From Mucilaginibacter sp. PAMB04168 (GTDB lineage Bacteria > Bacteroidota > Bacteroidia > Sphingobacteriales > Sphingobacteriaceae), in contig NZ_CP155079.2 in NCBI RefSeq assembly GCF_039634365.2, positions 4,960,001-5,024,000 on the forward strand: 64,000 bases of DNA, in the 5' to 3' direction. The notes beneath the pieces were generated by a model that saw nothing but the letters and a program-made list of their open reading frames with translations, had not been told where the DNA came from and did not search any database. The translations under genes were made by a program, and so were the position numbers. The stretch's first letter is position 1. Each line of letters opens with the position of its first letter. Below, piece after piece: positions 26,455 to 35,162 of this stretch.

Positions 26455-27051
26455 ATGTTCGAGCCGCTTTTCCACTACATTGAAAACTATTCGTCCATGA
26501 CGCTTACCAAAGAGGATCAACAATTAATTCAGGATGCCTTTAAACACAAGCGGCTACGCAAAAAACAATACTATTTACAGGAAGGCGATATAAGTAAATA
26601 TATTGGCTTTGTGATAAAAGGTGCCCTGCGCATGTACTCGGTAGACCAGAAAGGACATGAGCACATTGTACGCTTTGGTGTAGAGAACTGGTGGATGGGT
26701 GATTATGAGAGCTTCAACATGCTTACCCCTACCAAATTTAATATAGACGCGGTTGAAGATTCGGATCTGTTACTGGTTACCAACCCCCAAATACAAGAGC
26801 TACAGGCAAAAGTACCGGCCGTAGCAGCCATGGTACGCATGCTCGATCAACGCAGCAACATTGCTACCCAAAACCGCATACATGCCGCCATCAGTTTAAC
26901 CGCCGAGGAGCGCTACCAGCATTTACAGGACACCTACCCCGGCTTTTTACAGCGCTTTCCGCAAAACATGATCGCCTCTTACCTGGGCATTTCGCCCGAA
27001 ACGCTGAGTCGCATACGCAAGCATAGTATAGTCAATAAAAAAGTGGGGTGA
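26455..27051 (+). CDS. Crp/Fnr-family transcriptional regulator
   Basis: The protein has 198 residues. An N-terminal cyclic-nucleotide-binding-like barrel (about 20-130, with YYLQEGDISKYIGFVIKGALRMY) is followed by a C-terminal winged helix whose recognition region reads MIASYLGISPETLSRIRK. The ETLSR motif has the Glu and Ser-Arg spacing that lets FNR-type proteins read TTGA half-sites, which fits the TTGAY-N4-RTCAA palindromes in the neighbourhood. There are no N-terminal Cys residues for an Fe-S cluster, so it is not a true oxygen-sensing FNR. The effector is unknown. It precedes the pirin gene in the same direction. Confidence 0.88.
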   Translation: MFEPLFHYIENYSSMTLTKEDQQLIQDAFKHKRLRKKQYYLQEGDISKYIGFVIKGALRMYSVDQKGHEHIVRFGVENWWMGDYESFNMLTPTKFNIDAVEDSDLLLVTNPQIQELQAKVPAVAAMVRMLDQRSNIATQNRIHAAISLTAEERYQHLQDTYPGFLQRFPQNMIASYLGISPETLSRIRKHSIVNKKVG

Positions 27052-27133
27052 TGTTACTTGTAGCACGAACACAACACCCGGTTAGTTGTACAGTGTCTCT
27101 TTTGCTGAAAAATGCTACCGCTATTTATAACCG

Positions 27134-27147
27134 TTGACAAATGTCAA
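27134..27147. promoter_or_regulatory. FNR/Crp-like box upstream of pirin
   Basis: TTGAC-AAAT-GTCAA is a perfect palindrome in its outer halves, 80 bases upstream of the pirin start codon and 80 bases after the Crp/Fnr gene ends. Confidence 0.5.
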
Positions 27148-27227
27148 TTGCGTTTTTTGCTATATATCATGCGCCGGCCGGCTGCTGTAGCGCACCTTTG
27201 TGAGGTTACTTCATTGCACTAACACAA

Positions 27228-28106
27228 ATGAAAAAGAACATCACCATACAATACGGCGGTAAAAATGCTAAGGTAGATCAGTTACTGGTTAACCGTTTAT
27301 TACCGCACAGTTCGTTCAGCAGCGTTGGCCCTTTTGTATTTTTAGATCATATTTACCCTACTGTATTGGCGCCGGAGATACCTTTGCCACCTAACGGGTC
27401 TTTTGCCCACCCGCACAGGGGAATTGCCACTTTTAGCTATTTACTAAGCGGCGCATTAGAGCATTTTGATAGCCGGGGCAACCACGGCATTATCGAATCG
27501 GGCGGTGCACAGTGGATGAAAGCCGGTAACGGCATTTTGCACGATGAGCAGCGAAGCGCAGCCTTTCAGCAACAAGGGGGCCTGTTTCATGGCATGCAAT
27601 TTTGGATTAATTTACCTGCTAAAAACAAAGCTGAAGCGTCCGAATACAAAGCGGTACAGTCAAAAGACATACCTGAAACGCAGTTGCCCGATGATGCAGG
27701 CACCTTGCGCGTAATTATTGGTGTATGTGGTGTGGAGCAATCGCCTGTAAAAACTTACAGCAGGCAATTTATCTATCATGTCAAACTAAATCCAAAATCG
27801 GGCTTTGCCATGCCTACCAAGGCCGATTTTGAGTACGCTGCCTTTATACCAGCCAATGAGGTAAAAATAAATGATACCTTAAGCGGCAAAAGTGAATTGC
27901 TTATTTTTGATCGCAGTGATGAAAATATTGAACTTTATAATCCGGGCATCACACCGGCCGACATCATCCTGTTTGGCGGTGAGCCTTATGTAGAGCCTAT
28001 GGTATCCAAAGGCCCGTTCGTGATGAATACACCGACCGAAATAGCACAGGCCTATGACGATTTTTTTGAAGGCAAATACGGCCGGATAGAATACCCTGTT
28101 AACTGA
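27228..28106 (+). CDS. Pirin-family cupin protein
   Basis: The protein has 292 residues with the bicupin pirin fold. The N-terminal cupin holds the metal ligands in FAHPHRGIATFSYLLSG and HFDSRGNHG, and GGAQWMKAGNGILHDE is the pirin signature. The C-terminal pirin_C domain follows from about residue 180. Pirins are iron-binding proteins; bacterial members include quercetin dioxygenases and redox-linked regulators, and which applies here is open. The gene follows a Crp/Fnr regulator with an FNR-like palindrome between them, a pairing that suggests control by that regulator. Confidence 0.92.
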   Translation: MKKNITIQYGGKNAKVDQLLVNRLLPHSSFSSVGPFVFLDHIYPTVLAPEIPLPPNGSFAHPHRGIATFSYLLSGALEHFDSRGNHGIIESGGAQWMKAGNGILHDEQRSAAFQQQGGLFHGMQFWINLPAKNKAEASEYKAVQSKDIPETQLPDDAGTLRVIIGVCGVEQSPVKTYSRQFIYHVKLNPKSGFAMPTKADFEYAAFIPANEVKINDTLSGKSELLIFDRSDENIELYNPGITPADIILFGGEPYVEPMVSKGPFVMNTPTEIAQAYDDFFEGKYGRIEYPVN

Positions 28107-28146
28107 TAATGCATAAATAATACAACACCTACTCAACCTTACCTAT

Positions 28147-30726
28147 ATGTTCACCAAACTCACTCTTTTAAGCACTTTAATGGCAATTGCCGCTTTAAGC
28201 CTCGCCCAAAGCCGTACTGCCCAGCCGCCAGTTGCACGGTTCAGTGACAGCGTAACTATTAAAGTACACCCTTCTTACGATAGTGTGAGTGGCATTCACC
28301 GCTGGCTGTTTGGTGAAAATTACCGTAAAGAGTGGGCTACGCCCGTTAAAGTGCCGCTTATTAAAGTATCTGAAGTTTACGGCGGTTTAAAGCCCGTACG
28401 TGAGGGTGGTGGCATGCAATCTAAATCATTGCGCCTGGTAGATAAGCAAGGCAAGGAATGGGTGATACGCAGCGTAGAGAAAACGCCTGAAAAGATTTTG
28501 CCGCCTAATTTTAAAGGCACTTTTGCGGTAGATTGGATTGATGATGCGCTGAGCAGTCAGCACCCATTTTCGGCACTGGTAGTGCCGCCCTTGGCCGATG
28601 CGGCAGGCGTACCGCATGCCAACCCAATTATTGGTGTTATGGCGCCCGATGCTGCTTTAGGTGAGTATAGCAAAGTTTTTAACGGCTTGGTAGTATTATT
28701 AGAAGAACGCGAACCTACGGGCAAATCAGACAATACGATAAAAATGATGCGGGAACTGAAGGAGGATAATGATACCCGCTTTAATTCCGAGCAATTTGTA
28801 CGTGCCCGTATGCTGGACTTACTGCTGGCCGACTGGGACCGCCATGAGGACCAGTGGCGCTGGGGGTATGAAAAGAAAGGCAACCAAAAAGTGTATTACG
28901 CTGTACCGCGAGACCGCGACCAGGTGTTTCACTTAAGCGAAGGCATAGCCCCAAGCCTGGCAGCCCTGCCTTGGATCAACCCAACACTCGATCACTTTGG
29001 TGGTGATATTCCCCGGGTGCAGTACTCCCTTTTTAAAACCCGCTTTATACAGCCCTATCCTGATGGACAGATTAGCTACGCAGACTGGATGCGCCTGGCC
29101 AACGAGTTTGTAAAAGCCGAGACAGATGCCGTACTGGAAGCCGGCCTTAAACGACTGCCGCCCGAAATGTACAAGCTGCGCCATGATGAACTGTTAGCAA
29201 AACTGAAACAACGCCGCAACAATATTCCTGCGGCTATGGATAGATACTACCGCTTCATTAACGAAACCGTTGACCTGCGTACCACAGATAAGAACGAACG
29301 GATCAATATAACCGATGCCCCTAACAAAGGCATGCGGGTGCAGATTTTAAAATCAGGCAAAAGCGGTAACGTTAAGGATGCTGCTTTGCTGGATATGGTT
29401 TACAATCCGGCCATAACACGTGAGATAAGACTGTATGTAGAGGGTGGTAATGACGAGGTAGTGGTAAACAACAGTGCATCGCCCATTAAACTGCGAATTA
29501 TTGGCACCAGCGGAAGTAAAACTTATAACGTGACGGAATTAGCTGGCAGTGTGAAGGTATACGGTTTAAAAGACAATGTAACCATACACGATAATGCAGG
29601 CCGGGTAAGCAGCCACTTATCGAATGATACTTCAAACACCCGCTTTGTTCAAAACAATCCATACAACGTATGGATGCCGCTGGCAACCGCAGCTATTAAT
29701 GCAGATGATGGTTTTTTATTAGGGCTGGGCTTTAAGCATACCCGCCGCGAAGGCTTTCGTAAACTACCTTATGCCAGTGTGCAGCAATTACTGATTACAC
29801 ACTCTTTTGCAACAGAAGCTTTCCGTATACGCTATAACGGTGAATGGATTGATGCCTTTGGCAAGGCCGATTTTACCCTAAATGCCTTTGCCCAGGCACC
29901 AGATAATACGCTTAACTTTTTTGGCCGTGGTAACCAAACCGTTCTAAACAAATTTGATGGCTACCGGCGTTATTATCGCACGCGTTATGACACCTACCAG
30001 ATTGATCCGGCCCTGCGCTGGCATACCGGCGAGGGAACCACCATTAGTGCAGGTCCGTCAATTCAATTTTTCCATTTGGATTTAAGCGATAACACGGGTC
30101 GTTTTATCAGTAACAGCCGCCTTATTAACTCGTATGACAGCGCTACTGTTAATAAAGACAAAGCACATGTAGGTTTATTGGTAAACTTTAACAGCAACCA
30201 ACGCAATAATAACCTGCTACCTAGTAAGGGCTATTACCTTAACGTAACGCTGCAAGGCTATACCGGGCTAAACGAATATAGCAGATCTTTCATCCAGATT
30301 AAGCCCGAGTTTACTTATTATCAGAAACTAAACGCCAGCGGTTCCATTGTCGTATCAAACCGTGTGGGTGGTGGTGTAAGTATTGGCAAACCTGCCTTTT
30401 ACCAATCCATGTTTTTAGGCGGGCAAGGCAACTTGTTGGGCTATCTGCAAAACCGTTTTGCGGGCGATCACATGGTGTACAATAATCTGCAGGCACGTGC
30501 TAAATTGTTTGATATTGCCAGTTATGTACTCCCGGGCCAACTAGGTATTACAGGCTTTTATGACGCAGGCCGCGTTTGGGTAAAAGGTGAAAGCTCTGAT
30601 CAATGGCACACTGGTACCGGCGGCGGGCTGTACTTTTCGCCTGCCTCCTTAACCATATTTCAGTTACTGGCCGGGCACTCTAAGGAGGGTTGGTATCCCT
30701 ACATTTCTCTAAACTTCAGGCTGTAA
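28147..30726 (+). CDS. Secreted kinase-like domain fused to a BamA/TamA-type outer membrane barrel
   Basis: The protein has 859 residues with a signal peptide. The N-terminal third reads like a divergent protein-kinase-like (CotH/HipA/Fam20C type) fold: a Gly-rich stretch GGLKPVREGGG, a Lys in WVIRSVEK (Lys112), a catalytic-loop-like ADWDRHEDQWRW (Asp231, His233, Asp235) and a metal-site-like VPRDRDQVF (Asp256, Asp258). The C-terminal part (about residues 520-859) has the strands of a bacterial surface antigen (D15/BamA-like) barrel, with GGQGNLLGY and a final aromatic LNFRL. Similar architectures in Bacteroidota carry an added metallophosphatase domain, absent here. Kinase activity is inference. 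Confidence 0.7.
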   Translation: MFTKLTLLSTLMAIAALSLAQSRTAQPPVARFSDSVTIKVHPSYDSVSGIHRWLFGENYRKEWATPVKVPLIKVSEVYGGLKPVREGGGMQSKSLRLVDKQGKEWVIRSVEKTPEKILPPNFKGTFAVDWIDDALSSQHPFSALVVPPLADAAGVPHANPIIGVMAPDAALGEYSKVFNGLVVLLEEREPTGKSDNTIKMMRELKEDNDTRFNSEQFVRARMLDLLLADWDRHEDQWRWGYEKKGNQKVYYAVPRDRDQVFHLSEGIAPSLAALPWINPTLDHFGGDIPRVQYSLFKTRFIQPYPDGQISYADWMRLANEFVKAETDAVLEAGLKRLPPEMYKLRHDELLAKLKQRRNNIPAAMDRYYRFINETVDLRTTDKNERINITDAPNKGMRVQILKSGKSGNVKDAALLDMVYNPAITREIRLYVEGGNDEVVVNNSASPIKLRIIGTSGSKTYNVTELAGSVKVYGLKDNVTIHDNAGRVSSHLSNDTSNTRFVQNNPYNVWMPLATAAINADDGFLLGLGFKHTRREGFRKLPYASVQQLLITHSFATEAFRIRYNGEWIDAFGKADFTLNAFAQAPDNTLNFFGRGNQTVLNKFDGYRRYYRTRYDTYQIDPALRWHTGEGTTISAGPSIQFFHLDLSDNTGRFISNSRLINSYDSATVNKDKAHVGLLVNFNSNQRNNNLLPSKGYYLNVTLQGYTGLNEYSRSFIQIKPEFTYYQKLNASGSIVVSNRVGGGVSIGKPAFYQSMFLGGQGNLLGYLQNRFAGDHMVYNNLQARAKLFDIASYVLPGQLGITGFYDAGRVWVKGESSDQWHTGTGGGLYFSPASLTIFQLLAGHSKEGWYPYISLNFRL

Positions 30727-30842
30727 GTAGTACTGTTGTTAAATATAAGTAAACTTTCGGGGTGTTTTGCCGCTATATGGGGTGGCTAACTAACGCCGTG
30801 CTTTTATTTTGATTAATTTTGCTCAACTTATCATTAAGATAT

Positions 30843-33200
30843 ATGGGCATCGAGCAATTCGAAAATAATCCTTTTCAGCTTTGCATCTCTTTTCACCTGC
30901 TTATTGAGCACCTGGAAAAAGTTGCGAACGAAGAAAGCGGTTATGCTTCCGAGCGAGCCCAAGCCCTGCTCAAAGAAATTGAACCCTACCCTGAGCTGAG
31001 GGACGGCATTAATGATGATAAGCAGCTCCAAAAAGATTTACCTGTAATCAGGAATCTGCTGGCCGATTTGTTTCCGCCGGCTTTAACCAACAATGAGATT
31101 AAGGCCGTAACTATACCCTTTCATAGCTTACTGTTTAACCGTACGCAACGGTTAAAGAATATAATGAAAGGCGCCGGTGACCAGTTCGATGTTACTATCC
31201 GCGATTTTGATGAGCACCAGTTCTATGTGATGAGCTGCTGCCTTATCCTAAACGAACTTTATAATACACACCTTGACTTCGGCAAGCCGATGTTTTACGA
31301 TATTCCTACCGCTGAGGGCATTATAAAACATTACCGCATTTTGTACAATGCCGATTTTTTAGATATCATTCCTACCGAAAAATCACGTAAGCTGACAGCG
31401 CAAGAGATTGATACGCTCATCAATAATTATGATGATCTTAGCTTGTGGATGGAAATGTTCCCGCCGGGAAGTTATATTCTGAAAGGTTTTGCCATACTCA
31501 GCATGTTCGATGCTACTATTGAAAACGCTGTATCGGTACTGAAAGGCACACTGTTAACCACCCTGAACGATGTGAACGTAGAGCAGGATTTTGAGTCCAT
31601 CTTCCGTTCCATTTATAAGATCCCTGATCTTAACGTGGGTTTTACTGCTTTTGACCCTGAAGAAAATAAGTTTAGCAGCATTGCCAACATGCGCAAAATA
31701 AAAAGCTACATGCTGAATGACAGCCTGGAGGCGATTTGCACAGACATACTGGGACCAAAATCATACAAAGCCATTATGGGCAAAAGCGAGTTTTTTGCCA
31801 TATCTAACAGCAAGAAATTCTTTTTAGAACATCCGGATAGTGAACTGGCGCACCAGTTCCTGAAACAAAATATCCAAAGCTTTATCCTGGCGCCGGTAAT
31901 GAAAGATGGCTTGTTGCTGGGCATCCTGGAACTGGCCTCGCACCGGCCGGGCGAACTGAATAGTGTGAACGCCCACAAACTGGAAGTGGTGATGCCGTTT
32001 TTGGTAAATACCATAGACAGACAAATATCTTTCAGGCAAAACCGTATACAGGCTGTAATACAAAACGAGTACACCACCCTGCACCCGAGCGTACAATGGA
32101 AATTCCGCAAGGAGGCACAAAAATATATTGAACGGCGCGACAATCACCGCGATTATGAACTGCGCGAAGTAGTGTTCGAAAACGTTTATCCGCTTTACGG
32201 GCAAATCGACATCAAAGGCTCTTCCGACTTGCGGAACCGCAGCACACAAAAGGATCTGAACAACCAGCTTGAAGCTGTAATCAGTATTGTGAAGCAGCTA
32301 TACAGCGTTGAAAAGAAAGCAGCTGCCTACCTGCAAAAGCTACAGGAGTACAAACTGCTTACCGCTGATCTATCTGCCCTTATCCGGGCAGATGTGGAGC
32401 AGCATATCCAAAACTTTATTGAAGGAAAGGTTCATCCCCTGCTGCAACGTTTTTTAGATAACGAGCAGTTTAAAGCCGAAATTGAGGATTACTTTAAACA
32501 ACTGGATAAGAGCAAAGGCAGTTACTATACTTATCGCCGCAAATATGATGATACGGTATCAACCATTAATCAAAAAATGGCTACCATGTTGGATGAAATG
32601 CAAGTGGCAGCCCAACAAATTTTTCCGCACTATTACGAGCGCTTTAAAACGGATGGTGTTGAACATAACCTGTACATTGGTGCATCCATTACGCCTAACA
32701 GGGCATTTTTACCGGCACACTTCCATAACCTACGCTTTTGGCAGCTGCAGACCTTATGCGAAATGGAGCGTGCTCATCATCAGTACAAAGACTCGCTCCC
32801 TTACCAGCTTGATGTAACCACGCTCATTTTAGCTTATAGCACCACCTTATCCATCCGTTTTAGGATGGATGAAAAACGTTTTGATGTAGACGGCACCTAC
32901 AATGCCCGTTTCGAAATCGTAAAAAAACGGATTGATAAAGCTTACATCAAAGGCACCCGCGAACGCATTACACAGGCAGGCAAAATTGCCATTGTTTATG
33001 CCAGCGATACTGAGGAAAAAGAATACCGCGATCACATCAGGCAATTGCAGGCTAAAGGCATACTGGCCGAGCATATTGAGGATATAGAGATAGAAGATCT
33101 GCAAAGCATATCGGGTCTTAAAGCGTTGCGGGTACAAATACTGCATTATACTCCTGTTGAAACGCCGGATGCCTTGACAAATATCAACCGCACTTTTTGA
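30843..33200 (+). CDS. Large GAF-domain protein of unknown function
   Basis: The protein has 785 residues from the ATG at 30843 (a TTG 24 bases earlier is in frame). It has no signal peptide and no membrane helix. A GAF-like domain lies around residues 270-400 (SFILAPVMKDGLLLGILELAS); the rest is mostly helical, with Lys/Glu-rich stretches after residue 410. There is no kinase, HD-GYP, GGDEF or DNA-binding domain that I recognise, so it has a sensory fold without a known output. It is followed by a palindrome that overlaps its last codons (33174-33187). The function is not known. Confidence 0.75.
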   Translation: MGIEQFENNPFQLCISFHLLIEHLEKVANEESGYASERAQALLKEIEPYPELRDGINDDKQLQKDLPVIRNLLADLFPPALTNNEIKAVTIPFHSLLFNRTQRLKNIMKGAGDQFDVTIRDFDEHQFYVMSCCLILNELYNTHLDFGKPMFYDIPTAEGIIKHYRILYNADFLDIIPTEKSRKLTAQEIDTLINNYDDLSLWMEMFPPGSYILKGFAILSMFDATIENAVSVLKGTLLTTLNDVNVEQDFESIFRSIYKIPDLNVGFTAFDPEENKFSSIANMRKIKSYMLNDSLEAICTDILGPKSYKAIMGKSEFFAISNSKKFFLEHPDSELAHQFLKQNIQSFILAPVMKDGLLLGILELASHRPGELNSVNAHKLEVVMPFLVNTIDRQISFRQNRIQAVIQNEYTTLHPSVQWKFRKEAQKYIERRDNHRDYELREVVFENVYPLYGQIDIKGSSDLRNRSTQKDLNNQLEAVISIVKQLYSVEKKAAAYLQKLQEYKLLTADLSALIRADVEQHIQNFIEGKVHPLLQRFLDNEQFKAEIEDYFKQLDKSKGSYYTYRRKYDDTVSTINQKMATMLDEMQVAAQQIFPHYYERFKTDGVEHNLYIGASITPNRAFLPAHFHNLRFWQLQTLCEMERAHHQYKDSLPYQLDVTTLILAYSTTLSIRFRMDEKRFDVDGTYNARFEIVKKRIDKAYIKGTRERITQAGKIAIVYASDTEEKEYRDHIRQLQAKGILAEHIEDIEIEDLQSISGLKALRVQILHYTPVETPDALTNINRTF

Positions 33201-33210
33201 TATCTGTCAT
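33174..33210. promoter_or_regulatory. Two FNR/Crp-like boxes in tandem
   Basis: TTGAC-AAAT-ATCAA (33174-33187) overlaps the end of the GAF gene, and an imperfect copy, TTGAT-ATCT-GTCAT, lies at 33197-33210, 23 bases further on. They precede a short open frame at 33266 and the secreted-protein gene at 33453. Confidence 0.4.
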
Positions 33211-33265
33211 AGTTTAGGGCTGTCAGTTATGGCACCTTTGTATTATAACATTTATACAAAAGGCC

Positions 33266-33376
33266 ATGAAACTTATCTCACATCTAATTGCCATTAGCTT
33301 GCCCAACGCCGATCCGTTGCAGATTGCAGCAGCTCTAACGGTAGGCTTAATTTATATTAGAAGGCTGGTGCGTTAA
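33266..33376 (+). CDS. Possible small peptide (36 aa)
   Basis: The open frame encodes MKLISHLIAISLPNADPLQI and a further 16 residues, ending IYIRRLVR. It is preceded at a workable distance by AAAAGG, and the C-terminal half is hydrophobic with a basic end, as in a small single-pass membrane peptide. No family is recognised. The evidence is only start, ribosome-binding site and composition. Confidence 0.3.
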   Translation: MKLISHLIAISLPNADPLQIAAALTVGLIYIRRLVR

Positions 33377-33452
33377 TGGCATAATTTTAAAGCTGCTGCA
33401 ACTATTACGCTCTAAGCTTCGTCTTGCTGGTGTAAATATCTATTAACATCGC

Positions 33453-34007
33453 ATGAAACTTAACCTAACATCTCTTAAAACAACAGTTTTGCTTACCGCA
33501 TTTACGCTGCTTACTGCCTTTGCAGCACAAGGTCAGGATAAAATCAAAACTATAGGAAATAAGCCACGAACCGGATCCAGCAATGCAACCTTTGCGGTGG
33601 CAAAAGGCCAACAGATTGGCGTCAAAATGAACGCAGGCAACAAACCTGTACAACTGCTTAACCTTAATTTCGGCTCCCAAAACGATAACCGCGACAGCTT
33701 GGGTTTCAAAGTTAACGTTTATGATTTTAGCAGCAATGCACCCGGTGACAACCTCATAAAACAAGACATCATTGCCTATATACCACACGGTAATAACAGG
33801 ATAAATGTTGACCTTGCACCCTACAATATTAGAGCAAAAGGTGCCATATTGGTAGCCATTGAGTGGCTAACTACTCACAAAGGCTCAGAGCCTCATTTTT
33901 TTATTGGTTTATTTAACGGCGGCACCTACCGTAATGAAGGCGCCGAATGGAAAAAAATGGCAGTGGCTGGTGTAGACTTTAATATTCAAGTAAAACAGCT
34001 CCAGTAG
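33453..34007 (+). CDS. Secreted protein of unknown function
   Basis: The protein has 184 residues with an N-terminal signal peptide (VLLTAFTLLTAFAAQGQ). The mature part is beta-rich with no Cys and no recognised domain; its VNVYDFSSNAPGDNLIKQDI and FFIGLFNGGTYRN segments suggest a jelly-roll-like fold. It is a periplasmic or exported protein. A strong terminator follows, so it is probably a single transcription unit or ends one with the small open frame upstream. No function can be assigned. Confidence 0.75.
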   Translation: MKLNLTSLKTTVLLTAFTLLTAFAAQGQDKIKTIGNKPRTGSSNATFAVAKGQQIGVKMNAGNKPVQLLNLNFGSQNDNRDSLGFKVNVYDFSSNAPGDNLIKQDIIAYIPHGNNRINVDLAPYNIRAKGAILVAIEWLTTHKGSEPHFFIGLFNGGTYRNEGAEWKKMAVAGVDFNIQVKQLQ

Positions 34008-34032
34008 AAAGCAATATCGTATATCAATTTGG

Positions 34033-34064
34033 AGCCGGACTTTATGTAAGTCTGGCTTTTTATT
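34033..34064 (+). terminator. Intrinsic terminator after the secreted protein gene
   Basis: A 10-bp stem AGCCGGACTT/AAGTCTGGCT (one G-U pair; 34033-34042 with 34048-34057) is followed by TTTTATTTC. Confidence 0.85.
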
Positions 34065-34161
34065 TCAACGAGGCCAACACCTTATTTTCTTTTTGCGAAA
34101 ACTATTTGCCTGCCCGGTGTTAAATCCATATAGCAAAACAGTGTATAAAACATTATCTATT

Positions 34162-35046
34162 ATGGAAAACACAAGCAATCAAGACCCTCAGAAAAAGTAT
34201 ACCAGTGAGCCTTTTCCGGAACAGGAACAGAATGTACCCGGAACGCTGGACGAAATGCAACCCAAAGTTGATCATGGCGAGACCTCTTATAAAGGTACAG
34301 GCAAGCTGCAAGGCCGTAAAGCCATTATTACCGGCGGCGACTCGGGAATTGGCCGGGCTGTAGCCATTGCATTCGCCCGCGAAGGCGCTGATGTGCTCAT
34401 AGCTTACTTAAACGAAGATAAAGACGCGCAGGATACTGCAAAATATATAGAAGAAGCAGGCAGAAAAGCGGTGCTGGTGCCCGGCGATATTAGTGAAGAA
34501 GCGCAATGCAAAAAAATTATCGACACGGCTGTTGCCGAGTTTGGCCAGATAGATATTTTGGTGAACAATGCTGCGTTCCAAATGTCGAGAGAATCATTGC
34601 AGGAAGTATCAAGCGAGGAGTGGGACCGTACGTTTAAAACCAACATTTACCCTATGTTTTACTTGTGCAAAATGGCTGAGGAACATATGAAACCCGGTAG
34701 CACGGTCATCAATACCACATCGGTTAATGCTTATAAGCCAAGGCCTACCCTTATTGCTTACGCCTCTACTAAGGGCGCTATTCAAAACTTTACGGCTAAC
34801 ATGGCACAATTATGGGCCGAAAAGGGCATCCGCGTAAACTGTGTAGCACCAGGCCCCATCTGGACGCCGCTCATCCCATCAACCATGAGCCCTGATGAAG
34901 TTAAATCATTTGGGCAGGATGTGCCGCTGGGCCGCGCTGGTCAGCCGGTAGAACTGGCCCCGGCCTATGTGTTACTCGCCTCAGAAGATTCGAGCTATAT
35001 GACAGGTTCCACCATCCAGGTAACGGGTGGTTCTCCAACGATATAG
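34162..35046 (+). CDS. SDR-family oxidoreductase (YghA/YhdF-like)
   Basis: The protein has 294 residues from the ATG at 34162; an in-frame TTG at 34093 would add 23 residues with no family match. A polar N-terminal arm of about 45 residues, usual in the YghA/YhdF group, precedes the Rossmann fold. Motifs are the cofactor loop TGGDSGIGRA, NNAA, the catalytic Ser in VINTTSVNAYKP and Tyr-x3-Lys in YASTKGA. It should be an NAD(P)-dependent dehydrogenase of sugars or small carbonyls in the cytosol. In Bacteroidota and Bacillus relatives belong to general-stress genes. It ends at a shared terminator with the AraC-type gene. Confidence 0.92.
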   Translation: MENTSNQDPQKKYTSEPFPEQEQNVPGTLDEMQPKVDHGETSYKGTGKLQGRKAIITGGDSGIGRAVAIAFAREGADVLIAYLNEDKDAQDTAKYIEEAGRKAVLVPGDISEEAQCKKIIDTAVAEFGQIDILVNNAAFQMSRESLQEVSSEEWDRTFKTNIYPMFYLCKMAEEHMKPGSTVINTTSVNAYKPRPTLIAYASTKGAIQNFTANMAQLWAEKGIRVNCVAPGPIWTPLIPSTMSPDEVKSFGQDVPLGRAGQPVELAPAYVLLASEDSSYMTGSTIQVTGGSPTI

Positions 35047-35097
35047 TGAGTTGCTACTGTTGGCTGTTACTTAGCTAAGCAAAGGCAATAAAACAAC

Positions 35098-35138
35098 AAA
35101 AGCTTTCATTCCTCACTACGTTTGGGATGAAAGCTTTT
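35098..35138. terminator. Bidirectional terminator between SDR and GlxA-like genes
   Basis: A 15-bp stem from AAAAGCTTTCATTCC (35098-35112) pairs with 35124-35138 (one G-U pair). A-rich and T-rich flanks serve both convergent genes. Confidence 0.85.
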
Positions 35139-35162
35139 GTTTATTAGTCTGTAGAATTGATG

